Positions 41,226 through 50,400 of a stretch of DNA of 64,000 nt are shown piece by piece. The stretch comes from JBCCXZ01 sp965228005 (GTDB lineage Bacteria; Planctomycetota; Planctomycetia; Pirellulales; Lacipirellulaceae), in assembly GCA_965228005.1 (NCBI GenBank), contig CBDDGV010000004.1, positions 310,001 to 374,000 of the forward strand. The letters are read 5' to 3'. The notes under the pieces were generated by a model. That model did no database searches. It saw nothing but the letters and a program-made list of their open reading frames with translations, and had not been told where the DNA came from. Within the stretch, counting starts at the first letter, position 1, and each line of letters begins with the position of its first letter. Position numbers and translations under genes: made by a program.

Positions 41226-41936
41226 ATGCAGAATATTCCCGGGTTGAGGACTCTGGTGCTGGGGTGCGCTTGGTTGGTCGCGGTGAGCTGCTCGGCAATG
41301 GCGGGACCGGTTGTACTGGATCAGTCGACCAATCCGCTGCCTCCCGGCACCTTCGCTCAAATCGATGCGACACGGGATAGGGCCCAGACCTTCACCGTTG
41401 GGACTGCCGGTCGGCTGTCTCGGATAGAGCTGGGAGTTGAGTTGAGTACTCAGTTGTATCCGGACATCCCGGGTCTGATCGTCGAGGTGCGAACCACCGA
41501 CGGTTTTGCTCCGACGCTACTCCCGATTGACCCGTTGGCCACGTTTTTCTTTGAGGCGGCGGCTGTTCCTGAGAGGTTCTCAGCGGTGAATGGCGATGAG
41601 TTTCTCACTGTCGATGTCAGTGGCGCGGACATTTTCGTTCAGCCGGGGGACCAATTGGCCATCGCGCTCAGCGTTCCCCGCGATGCACCACCTCGGAATC
41701 GCTTAACGCCGTCGGTAGTCTATAGCTGGCGGCTTGCCAACCCTTACGATCTCGGCGAGCGGTTCCGGAGGACTGTCCCTCGGAGTGACGGCCCACCGCC
41801 CCTGCCTGATGTGCCCTGGACTTTGCACCTTGGGGTTTCGGATAAGTCCTTCCGAACCTTCGTTGAAATCCCCGAGCCCGCGGGCGTCAGTCTCCTTCTC
41901 GGAAGTCTCGCGTTGCTGTCGCGGCGGACGCGATAG
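41226..41936 (+). CDS. PEP-CTERM secreted protein
   Basis: 236 residues from ATG 41226. A signal peptide ends near residue 27 (SCSAMA). The body is beta-rich with DQSTNPLPPGTFAQI and repeated Phe/Val/Asp strands. The C-terminus is the sorting signal IPEPAG, a hydrophobic stretch and RRTR. A possible start upstream at 41094 adds sequence unlike a signal peptide. Exosortase would cut it near the PEP motif. The domain itself is not recognised. The region is poorer in GC than its neighbours. It lies 119 bases after the TetR operon's last gene. Confidence 0.8.
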   Translation: MQNIPGLRTLVLGCAWLVAVSCSAMAGPVVLDQSTNPLPPGTFAQIDATRDRAQTFTVGTAGRLSRIELGVELSTQLYPDIPGLIVEVRTTDGFAPTLLPIDPLATFFFEAAAVPERFSAVNGDEFLTVDVSGADIFVQPGDQLAIALSVPRDAPPRNRLTPSVVYSWRLANPYDLGERFRRTVPRSDGPPPLPDVPWTLHLGVSDKSFRTFVEIPEPAGVSLLLGSLALLSRRTR

Positions 41937-41956
41937 GCGCTCCGAGCTTGGGCCTG

Positions 41957-42934
41957 CTACTGATACTGACCGTAGGGGTTTGCCTCTTCGGTTGGTGCTG
42001 GTTCTTGAGGCTCAATCGAGGCCGCAAAGCGGCTGGCGGCGATGCCGACTACTCCGCCGATCAAGGCAAGGCAGGCGACGACGCGCAGGGATTCTGCGAC
42101 TCGCGTGGGTATCTTTGCCGGCAGCGGACCGGCGCCCAAGGCGAGAGCGGCCAGGAGCACGGCCGCGGGGCCGATGCCCATGGCGTCGTCGGTGAAGAGG
42201 ACGGCCATCATTAGCAGGCCGCCGAAGGCGGCGAGGGTCGGGCCCGGGGCCAAGCCGGGGCCTCCGGCGGTGCGGGTGGCGAGCATGGCGACCGCCGCCC
42301 CGCCCAGTGCGGCGGCGAGGGCTCCCAGGAGCTGGGCGTAGAACAGCGAGCCCGAGAGGGCCAGGGTCATCGCGGCCCCGCCGGCGGCGGCGGTTACGAG
42401 GGCGGCCCGGACCCAGGCGTGGGGACGGCTGCGTGAAGCGGCCATCCATTGCCACACGCCGACTCCGACGGCCGCGAGTGCCGCGCACGCGCCGGCGACG
42501 CCGGGCCAGGTCCAGGGGGTGTCGCTCAGGCCGGCGCGGACGAGTTCCGAGGTGGGGTAGTCGCGGTGGAGGCTGAGCATCCGCCAGGCTAGCAGGATGC
42601 ACGCGGCGGTGCGTCCTGCCCACGCGGCGATTGCTTTTCGGCCTGCGAGAGGAACCGCATCAATAAGCGCGAACACCGCCGCCGCCAGCGGCAGCCAGTC
42701 GCGGGCCTGGTGCGGGCGGAAGCTCTTGGCGGCGGCCTGCTGCAGCCCGAGACCGGCAGCTTCCAACGCCCAGTGGCCGGCGACGTACCCGCACGCCACG
42801 GCCGCCGCCCAGGCGAGCGTGCCAGCGCGGTCCTCCGGCAGCCGCGACGCGCACCAGCGGACGCAGGCGAAGACGGCCGCCGCAACGGCCGCCGGCGTCA
42901 GTACGCCCCGGAGGATGTCCTCGAGCCCGATCAC
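41957..42934 (-). CDS. hypothetical multi-pass membrane protein
   Basis: 325 residues with about eight hydrophobic segments (for example residues 10-30, 38-60, 80-98, 105-120, 145-162, 175-195, 200-215 and 225-245). The sequence is strongly Ala/Leu-rich. The C-terminal 20 residues are polar and end PYGQYQ. No family is recognised. The start ATG 42934 follows the family-independent hydrophobic onset MIGLEDILRG. It is convergent with the PEP-CTERM gene by a 20-base gap. A palindromic repeat separates it from the yceI-like gene. Confidence 0.65.
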   Translation of the reverse strand: MIGLEDILRGVLTPAAVAAAVFACVRWCASRLPEDRAGTLAWAAAVACGYVAGHWALEAAGLGLQQAAAKSFRPHQARDWLPLAAAVFALIDAVPLAGRKAIAAWAGRTAACILLAWRMLSLHRDYPTSELVRAGLSDTPWTWPGVAGACAALAAVGVGVWQWMAASRSRPHAWVRAALVTAAAGGAAMTLALSGSLFYAQLLGALAAALGGAAVAMLATRTAGGPGLAPGPTLAAFGGLLMMAVLFTDDAMGIGPAAVLLAALALGAGPLPAKIPTRVAESLRVVACLALIGGVVGIAASRFAASIEPQEPAPTEEANPYGQYQ

Positions 42935-42954
42935 GGTCGTTAGGCTCTACCTGT

Positions 42955-43027
42955 GGTGCCATGCCCACGCTTGCGTGGGCATGTAGTGTGAAGAAGAGCA
43001 TGCCCACGCAAGCGTGGGCATGGCACC
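42955..43027. repeat. 73-base palindromic element (GGTGCCATGCCCACGC type)
   Basis: The ends GGTGCCATGCCCACGC (42955-42970) and GCGTGGGCATGGCACC (43012-43027) are exact inverted copies. Each half also contains its own ATGCCCACGC/GCGTGGGCAT hairpin. The 73-base length equals that of the repeats at 58279 and 61236, although the sequence is different. Confidence 0.85.
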
Positions 43028-43029
43028 TA

Positions 43030-43644
43030 CTACCTGTTAGCGCTGCCGGAGCCCTCGGGCTGGCCCTGGCGGATGCCCTCGAAGCTGATGGTGATCGCGA
43101 TCGTGTCGCCGATGTTGGGCACCATGGTCGACATGCCGAAGTCGGAACGCTTCAGGCGGTAGTCGCAGAAGAACCCCGTGCGGTAGTTGCCGTAGGGGCC
43201 GTTGCCCTCGCCGAGCTTCTTCAGCGGCAGGGTGATCTGCTTGGTGGTGCCGTGCATGGTGAAGTTGCCGGTGACGTTGTAGACGGGGCCGCTCTCGGCC
43301 TGGGTCACCTCGACGGCGGTGCTCTGGAAGCTGAGGGTGGGGAACTGGTTGACGTTGAAGAAGTCGGGCCCGCGGAGGTGTTCGTCGCGTTTGGCGTCGT
43401 TGGTGTCGACGCTGGCGGCGTCGATGGTGAGCTGGAAGTTGCTGGCGGCGGGGTTGGCGGCGTCGATCACGAAGCTGCCGGTGAGCTTGTTAAACCGGCC
43501 GTAGGTGTAGCTGTACCCCAGGTGGCTGACGCCGAAGATGATGGAGGTGTGGGAAGCATCAAGGGCGTAGTTGTCGGCGGCGGCCCGGGCGGCGGGGGCG
43601 AGGGCCGCGGCGGCGACCAGCAGCGTGCAGAGGGTGCGTGGCAT
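43030..43644 (-). CDS. YceI-family secreted lipocalin-like protein
   Basis: 204 residues from ATG 43644, with AAGGAG 9 bases upstream. The signal peptide ends near residue 21. The YceI fold is shown by YALDASHTSIIFGVSHLGYSYTYGRF (key HTSIIFGVSHLG), LTIDAASVDTNDAKRDEHLRGPDFF (key RDEHLRGPDFF) and SDFGMSTMVPNIGDTIAITI near the C-terminus. Members bind isoprenoids or quinones in the periplasm. A longer open frame upstream is not coding. The gene stands alone. Confidence 0.92.
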   Translation of the reverse strand: MPRTLCTLLVAAAALAPAARAAADNYALDASHTSIIFGVSHLGYSYTYGRFNKLTGSFVIDAANPAASNFQLTIDAASVDTNDAKRDEHLRGPDFFNVNQFPTLSFQSTAVEVTQAESGPVYNVTGNFTMHGTTKQITLPLKKLGEGNGPYGNYRTGFFCDYRLKRSDFGMSTMVPNIGDTIAITISFEGIRQGQPEGSGSANR

Positions 43645-44061
43645 CGGGAGCTCCTTCGTGTAACGGGGTCCTGGGGAGAAACCGGCGGGCCCGCCCGTCG
43701 GCTGGCTGGATGGTTGGGAATCCAGGGGTTGGCCTCGCAAGAGGCCTACAAACGGTGTTTGGAGGTGTCCTTGGGGACGGTTGTCTGGGGAGAACCGTTC
43801 TAGGCGGCCCCAAGCGGGCCGTCTGTGCGACGAACTACGTTGTTGGAGGCCCAGTGGTTCTGAGCTTAGGGCATGCCGGCCGGTCCAGTAACCCGCTTGA
43901 CGGCCCGCGGAGACCGCTACTTTCGGCGGGGCGGATGGCTTAGAATTCCGATAACGCAAGCCGCGGGTGTGGCCGGAGTGCTGTCATTTGCGGATGGATG
44001 TTTGCCGGCGCTGCTGTCGCTTAGGGCTCCGCGCCGGCATGTCCCCTAAAGGTACTGCCCT
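43645..44061. other. intergenic region before floA
   Basis: About 415 bases between divergent yceI and floA genes. No credible gene or strong hairpin is seen; the region should hold both promoters. The stretch from 43690 to 43880 includes several imperfect GGCC-type palindromes (for example ACGGCCCGCTTGGGGCC inverted), which I cannot assign. Confidence 0.4.
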
Positions 44062-45021
44062 GTGAATTTCACGCCCATCCTGTGGATCGTCGGCGGCCTG
44101 TTTGGCTTCGCGGTCCTGCTGCTGCTGTTCTTCCTGCTGAAGGACCTGAACCTGTGGTTCAAGGCCTACGTGTCGAACGCCCGGGTGGGGCTGTTCAGCC
44201 CGATGTTCATGCGGCTGAAGCAGGTGAACCCGCAGGTGATTGTGGACGCGAAGATCACGGCGATGCAGGCCGGCGTGGGGACCGACCCGACGACGGGCAT
44301 CACCACCCGGCGCCTGGAGGCGCACTACCTCGCCGGCGGCGACGTGCCGCGGGTGATCGCCGCGATTGTGGCGGCCCACCGGGCGGACATCGACCTGGAC
44401 TTCGACCGGGCGGCGGCGATCGACCTCGCCGGCCGTGACGTGAAGGACGCGGTCGACACGAGCGTGTACCCGAAAGTGATCGATTGCCCCGACCCGGAGA
44501 AGTCGGCCAAGAGCACGCTGAGCGCCGTGGCGAAGAACGGAGTCGAGTTGCGGATCCGGGCCCGGGTGACCGTGCGGACGAATCTCGCTCAGCTTATCGG
44601 CGGCGCCACCGAAGAGACAATCATCGCCCGCGTGGGCGAGGGTATCATCACCTCGATCGGCTCCGCGGCCGACCACCTGGCGGTCATGGAGAACCCGGAC
44701 CGGATCTCACGGGCGGTGCTCGACCGGGGCCTCGACGCCCACACGGCGTTCGAAATCGTGTCGATCGACATCGCGGACATCGACATTGGTGAGAACATCG
44801 GCGCACGCCTGCAGGCCGACCAGGCGGAGGCCGACACGCGGAAGAACCAGGCCCTGGCCGAGCAGCGGCGTGCCGACGCGGTGGCCCTGGAGCAGGAGAT
44901 GAAGGCGCGGGTCGCCGAGAACCGGGCACAGGTCGTGTTAGCCCAGGCGGAGGTGCCGCTGGCGATGGCAACCGCGTTCCGGCAGGGCAACCTCGAGTCT
45001 ACCCGCAACGGTCAGGGCTAG
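44062..45021 (+). CDS. floA: flotillin-like protein FloA
   Basis: 319 residues, the length of bacterial FloA (YqfA type). An N-terminal membrane segment covers residues about 6-27; the PHB/SPFH domain follows, with NPQVIVDAKITAMQAG, YPKVIDCPDPEKSAKSTLSAVAKNGVELRIRARVTVRTN (key PEKSAKSTLSAVAKNGVEL) and IARVGEGIITSIGSA. The C-terminal third is a coiled coil rich in Ala, Glu and Gln (residues about 240-310). FloA organises functional membrane microdomains. The start is GTG 44062 with AAGG upstream. Confidence 0.93.
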   Translation: MNFTPILWIVGGLFGFAVLLLLFFLLKDLNLWFKAYVSNARVGLFSPMFMRLKQVNPQVIVDAKITAMQAGVGTDPTTGITTRRLEAHYLAGGDVPRVIAAIVAAHRADIDLDFDRAAAIDLAGRDVKDAVDTSVYPKVIDCPDPEKSAKSTLSAVAKNGVELRIRARVTVRTNLAQLIGGATEETIIARVGEGIITSIGSAADHLAVMENPDRISRAVLDRGLDAHTAFEIVSIDIADIDIGENIGARLQADQAEADTRKNQALAEQRRADAVALEQEMKARVAENRAQVVLAQAEVPLAMATAFRQGNLESTRNGQG

Positions 45022-45072
45022 AGACGCTGGCGGGGGGCGGCACCGCCGTCTCGGGAGAGTGCTCGACGCGGT

Positions 45073-45624
45073 TTACTCGGAGTCGAGCGGGATCTCGGTC
45101 GCAAGGGCGTACTCGAACCAAATCTCTTCGTAGCGCTTCTCCGGTTTGGAGTCGAGCTGCCACGCGCCCTGGCGGAAGACCAGCTCGTGCTGGGTCTTCT
45201 CTTTCTGCGTGACGGGCAGAGCGCGGATGTCGCCCGCAGGGCCCGCGTCGTCGGGGTCGGGTTCTTTGTCTTTCTTAGGCTCCGGGTCCGGGGCTCCGAC
45301 CCCGCCGCGGTAAAGCGTGTCGGTCAGGATGGTGATCACAGCGCGGGGGTCTTCCGACTCGCTCGACGCCGGCACGAACTCGTAGGAGAGCTCGCTCCGC
45401 GTCTTGAGCCCGTCGGCTCCGCTAGGGCGGAAATCCAGCAACGCGCGTTCCAGTCGCTGGAGGACCATCTCGAGACGGTCTTCGGGTTTCGGCCTCGGCT
45501 TCTCGGCCGCGGGGCTCACCGAGGCGGTGTCGCAGGCGGATACGCAGACCAGCAGCAGCAGAGGGAAGCAGGCGGCTGCACGGGCGCTTACGCGCCCGGG
45601 TCGCGGGGTGTCGGCATTGTGCAT
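45073..45624 (-). CDS. hypothetical lipoprotein
   Basis: 183 residues from ATG 45624. A signal peptide with lipobox VSAC is at residues 28-31, so the mature N-terminal Cys is lipid-modified and the protein is membrane-anchored. The mature part is charged, with a Pro/Glu/Asp-rich middle (PDPEPKKDKEPDPDD) and a folded-looking C-terminus (HELVFRQGAWQL). An in-frame start at 45666 adds 14 residues without signal character. No family is recognised. It ends 51 bases from the convergent floA. Confidence 0.7.
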   Translation of the reverse strand: MHNADTPRPGRVSARAAACFPLLLLVCVSACDTASVSPAAEKPRPKPEDRLEMVLQRLERALLDFRPSGADGLKTRSELSYEFVPASSESEDPRAVITILTDTLYRGGVGAPDPEPKKDKEPDPDDAGPAGDIRALPVTQKEKTQHELVFRQGAWQLDSKPEKRYEEIWFEYALATEIPLDSE

Positions 45625-45736
45625 GGCGGGCTCTGGCGGTTCCTTTAGTGCGAGTCGCACATACACTTCGCGTGTCCGGCAGCGTATCTGCCTGTCGTTC
45701 GGGCAAAAAAGCCGCCACGCTTCGGCGTGATGCGCA

Positions 45737-47170
45737 CTAGAACCCGTCGAAGGGGTCTTCCGGTTCTTCGGTTTCCTCTGACGAGGACTCGGCCTCGCCG
45801 GCGCCCTCGGCCGAATCCTCAGCCGAAGAGTCGCCGAACGGGTCGTCGCCCGCGAACGGGTCGTCGTCGACCGAGCCGAACGGGTCGTCGTCGGCGGGCA
45901 TCGATTCCGCCGGGGCCGCCTCCTCGGCTGCTGCGCCGAACGGGTCGTCGCCGGTCATCTCCGGTTCGCCGAAGTCGCCAAAGGGGTCTTCTTCCATCGC
46001 GTCGGGCTCGGCGGCCGGCTCGTCCTCGGCCGGGCCGAAGTCGAATGGCGTGTCCTCCGCCGGCTGCATGGGCTGGGCGGCTCCGGGGAACGGCTGAGCG
46101 CCCGGCAATTGCGGGACGCTCATCCCCGAGAAGGGCGAGGCGCGTCCGATCACTCGGCCGAGCACACCCATCAGCTTCCGCGGCTTGACCTTGGACTCCT
46201 CGTCCAGCGGCGTGCTCTCTGCGGCCGACGGGTCAGAGGACGGTTCTGGGGATGCTTCAAACTCGCCGAAAGGGTCGTCTTCCATCGGGGCCGGTTCTTC
46301 GGCGGGCTGCGTTGGCTCTCCGAAGATGTCGGTGTCTGCGGCCGGGGCGGGCTCGGGTTCGTCTGCGGCCCCGAACGGGTCCTCGGCCGTTTCCGGTCCC
46401 GCGCCGAACAGGTCGTCTTCCATGGCCGGTTGCGGCTCGGCGGGCTCGGGTTCTGCGGGTTGTGGCTCGGCAAAGATGTCGTCGAAGCCCTCGCCGCTGT
46501 CGGCGGGCTCGATGACCGCGGGCTCGGTCTGCTGGACCGGTTGGGGTTCTGGTTCTTCGAACAGTGCTTCGGGTTCTTCCGCGGGCACGGGCTGTGGCTG
46601 AACCGGCGCAGCGACGGCGGGGGCGGAGCCGAGCACGCGTTCGGCGGCTTCGCTCTCGCTGCCCAGCAGGCTGTCGAGCGGCACGCTCTCAGGCGAGCGG
46701 AGGATGATCGGCTCGCGGGCCTCAAGCCCCTCGTACCGTGCGCGGGAGCGTCGCGACCGTTCGGAGGCGAGGGCCACGCGTGCGGCTCGGCGGTGCTTCT
46801 CGAGCGTCTGGCGGTCGTATCCCTGGACGCGCTGCAGCGCCTGGCTGACCGAGAGCTGCAGCCCGGGGTTCATCGCCTCCAGGGCGGCCCCGACCTTCAT
46901 GTCCGCGACCGCTTCGGGCTGGCGGCCGAGACGCAGCCGGGTCATCGCCCGGAAGTAGTAAGCCCTGGGGTCGCGGCCGCCGGACTCGATCACGCGGGAG
47001 AGAACGGCGTCGGCCTGCTGGTAGCTGCCCGCGTAGTAGCTGTGGACTCCGGCGCCGTAGGACGCGGAGACGCCGGTGCGGGTTTCTGCGGCTCGGGCGT
47101 CGAGGCCGGCGATCACGGGGCCGGCCAGCGCGACCGCGGCGGCCCAGAGGCACAGGCGTGTGGAAGCCAT
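45737..47170 (-). CDS. secreted TPR protein with repeated DPF motifs
   Basis: 477 residues from ATG 47170, AGGAG 9 bases upstream. A signal peptide ends near residue 28. Residues about 30-105 look like two tetratricopeptide repeats (GVHSYYAGSYQQADAVLSRVI, YYFRAMTRLRLGRQPEAVADM). From about residue 185 the protein is acidic, Pro/Glu/Ala-rich and disordered-looking, with eight DPF motifs (EDPFG, DDPFG and so on) plus DLFG and DIFG variants. A short Lys/Arg-rich insert (KVKPRKLMGVLGRVIGR) divides the tail. No family name known. The tail resembles multivalent short-linear-motif proteins. Confidence 0.78.
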   Translation of the reverse strand: MASTRLCLWAAAVALAGPVIAGLDARAAETRTGVSASYGAGVHSYYAGSYQQADAVLSRVIESGGRDPRAYYFRAMTRLRLGRQPEAVADMKVGAALEAMNPGLQLSVSQALQRVQGYDRQTLEKHRRAARVALASERSRRSRARYEGLEAREPIILRSPESVPLDSLLGSESEAAERVLGSAPAVAAPVQPQPVPAEEPEALFEEPEPQPVQQTEPAVIEPADSGEGFDDIFAEPQPAEPEPAEPQPAMEDDLFGAGPETAEDPFGAADEPEPAPAADTDIFGEPTQPAEEPAPMEDDPFGEFEASPEPSSDPSAAESTPLDEESKVKPRKLMGVLGRVIGRASPFSGMSVPQLPGAQPFPGAAQPMQPAEDTPFDFGPAEDEPAAEPDAMEEDPFGDFGEPEMTGDDPFGAAAEEAAPAESMPADDDPFGSVDDDPFAGDDPFGDSSAEDSAEGAGEAESSSEETEEPEDPFDGF

Positions 47171-47401
47171 GCGGAGTAACTCCTGAACGGATCGGGCTTT
47201 GCGAACGACGGGCTGCAAAAGGCGCGGGCGTCCAGGGTCGTTCAGCGGGCTGCTATAAGACTCACATCCTAGTCCCTGCGGCTGGGCGCCACAACAAATT
47301 CAGCGGTTCCGCGAGGCCGGTCGCGACGGCGAGCCGCTAAGGCCGCGCCGTTTTGCCGGTCGTTCCGACAATAGCGCCGGCGGGGCTCCGCGTCGAGCTG
47401 T

Positions 47402-50400
47402 CTAGAGCCCGGCGTTGGCGGACTCGGCGGATTCAATCCGTTCGCGGATTTCGCCGTAGTTGGGGCGTTCGAGCTCGTGGAGCTGCGCGGGCTCGAGCCC
47501 CAGGTCGGACGCCCGGTTCCAAGCTTCACGGGCGGCCGCCGCGTCGCCGGAGAGGATTAGGGCCTGGGCCAGGTGGAAGAACTTGGTCGCGGTCGGCTCG
47601 TACAGCACGGCGAGCTGCAGGTCTTCGATAGCCGCGGGCAGCTTGTCCCGCGCGATGCTGACCACCGCCCGCGAGTCGAGCAGGTCGGAGATCGGCCCGT
47701 AGACCTCCAAGGATTCGTCGATGAGGCGGGCGGCCTCTTCGAGGCGTTCGCCGCGGAGGCCGAGGAGGTAGCCGAGGTTGTTCTTGCAGGCGGCCATCGT
47801 CCTCTCGGGGACGTCGTCACGGCTGAGCACGCGTTCGTAGGCGGCGATGGCCAGATCGTGCTTGCCCTGGAAGTCGTAGGCCTCGGCGCGGAGGATGATC
47901 CTCTTCGCCGAGTCGGGGTCTTCGCGGAGTGCGGCGGCGAGCAGGCGGTCGACGTCCGCGTCGAGCCGGTTGCCGATCTCGTCTCGGCGGGTGCGGATCA
48001 TCTGAACGGCAATCTGGAGCACGGCGTCGGGCTCGTCGTCAAAGATCGATTTGATGAGCTTCATCGCGTCGTCGGGGTCGCCCTGCTGAGCGACGAGCGC
48101 GGTGAATTCGAGGATCGCGGAACGGTCCTTGGCAACCACCGCTTTGTAGAGCTCCAGCGCCAGCTCGGTGTCTTCCAGCTCGGCGGCTAGCCGGGCGGTC
48201 GACCGGGCCTGCTTGATGGCTTCTTCGTCGAGTTCGGCTCTCCGTGGGGGCAGCATCGCGCTGAGCGCCTTGCGGAGCGCCTTGCGGTCGCCCTCCGCGG
48301 CCGCGAGCCGGGCCTCGAGTTGCAGGACTGCCTTCTCGGTCCCCTCGATCTTCTTGAGCCGGTCGAGGTTGCGGCTGGCCCGCGAGTACTCGCCGTTCTT
48401 CACCAACAGGCTGACGTACTCGGACCACGGCGCGGGGTTGTCCGGCTCTTCGTTGACCAGGTCGAGCAGCAGTCGGTCTGCCTGCTGCCAGCGCCCGAGC
48501 CCGTTGCGGAGCCTGGCCAGTAGGAGCGTCTGCTGCAATGGCAGGTCGCCCCGGTTGCGGAGCTCGGTGAAGATCTGCTCGGCCTCGACGAGCGATGCGG
48601 GGTCGCGGGCCCCGGAGAGTATCTCGGCGAGGACGATCAGGTCTGCGGACGAGAGTTCGCCGTCGACAGCAGAGTCTTGGAGCAGCTTCCTGGCTTTGCG
48701 GCTGCCGCGGTAGTCGCCTCCGGCGGCTAAGGTGCGGGCCGCCTGGCGACGCGCCCAGAGGACGTCGGGGTGGTCCGGTTCGACGTCTCCGGCGTAGGAG
48801 GCAGCCAGGATGCGGTTGATGTAGGGCGCCGCTTTGGCTGTGGCCGAGGGGTCTTTGCGGGACCAGAAGGCGTAGAAGGTGGCCAGCTTGCGGTTGACCG
48901 CGGTGGAGTCGAGCTGATTCTGGTAGACCTGCAGGTAGATCTGTTCCGCCTCCCTTTGTTGCCCCAGGAATTCGTAGTGCTGGGCGGAGATTAACGGCAC
49001 GTACTCGGCTTCGAGAGAAAGCCGCGCCTGACGCAGGGTTTGATCGAGCGCTTCGGTCTGACGCTGTTCGAGATAGAATCGGATCAGCCTGGTCCAAGCT
49101 GCGGGGTCGTTCGGCGCGATCTCCGTGGCGCGTAGAAGAGCGGTTTCGGTCTCTTCGGCTACGTCGAGGCGCGACGCGATCGAGGCAAACCACTTCTGGG
49201 CCTGGTTGTCGTCGGGTCTGGACTGGAGGAACTCTCTCGCCGCCGCGAGCGCTGCCTCCTTCTCGCTCACCGAGGCCAGGATTTCTGCGTGGGCTTTGCC
49301 CAGCAACCGGGTGCGGACCGAGCTCGGGATGATCTCCATCCGCTGTCGCGCTTCAGCGTACCGCTGCTGGTCGACCAACAGCTTGACCTGCGTGGTGACG
49401 GCGTTGAGGTTGGGCGGGCCGAACTCCAGGGCCTGGTCGAAGCTGGCCAACGCCTGTGCAGCGTCTCCTCGGGCGAGGTAGGCCAGCTGGCCCTTCAGGA
49501 TGTGCAGCTCGTGCCACTCGGGGCGGCGTTTCAGGGCCGCGTCGAGCTTCTTCTCGGACTCCGCGAGCGCCTCGCGGCCGCCCTCGGGGTTCTTGCTGAA
49601 ATCCAGGATGCCCCGCTTGATCTGCGTGATGATGTAGCTGGGGTCCTTCGGGTCGTCGACGAGGTCGAGGATGCGGTTCTGCGACCGGTCGAGCTCCTCG
49701 GCGTCGTTCTCGAGCATGGCGAGGTCGAACAGCTCCATCAGGATCGGCAAGCTGGTGGGCTCCAGCTTCAGGGCCGTGTTCCAGCACCGCCTGGCGTCGT
49801 CGAAACGGCCGAGCTGCCGGAACTTCGACCCGACCACCCGCCAGACGCGCGACTGGTCGCTGTTCTGGAAGCCGTCCATGCCGGTGGTGAGCGCGTTGAG
49901 CTGCTGCGGGAGGTTCTCGTCGTTGATCGAGACGATCAGGTCGGCGCGGAGCACGCGCATGGTGCCGTTGTCGCCGTACTTCTCCGTGATGGAATCAAGC
50001 AGCTCCAAGGCCCTGGTCGGGCCGGAGCCGGGTTCGAGCTGCAGCATGCGGACGGCTGCGAGGCGGACGGAGATGTCGTCGGGGTCGGCCGCGAAAGCCC
50101 GTTTGATGGACTGCCGGGCCTCGGAGAAGAGCCCCCGCTTCACAAGGATGTTGGCCCGGATCAGCTCGGAGCGGGACTCGACGAAACCGCCTTTTTTGAG
50201 GAACTCCTCGACCTCTTCGTTGACGGCGTCCCAGTCCTGTTGGTCCTGCGGCAACTCGAGGGTTCCCTTAACGAGGCTGTCGATGGTGTTGCCCTCCGGG
50301 CTCCTCAGCTGGTTCAGCTTGGCCTTCATGCGAGAGACGCCTGAAATCGCGGCGGCCATGTCGCGGTTGTCGACCAGGACGAGCTCGTAGGTCTTCAGCG

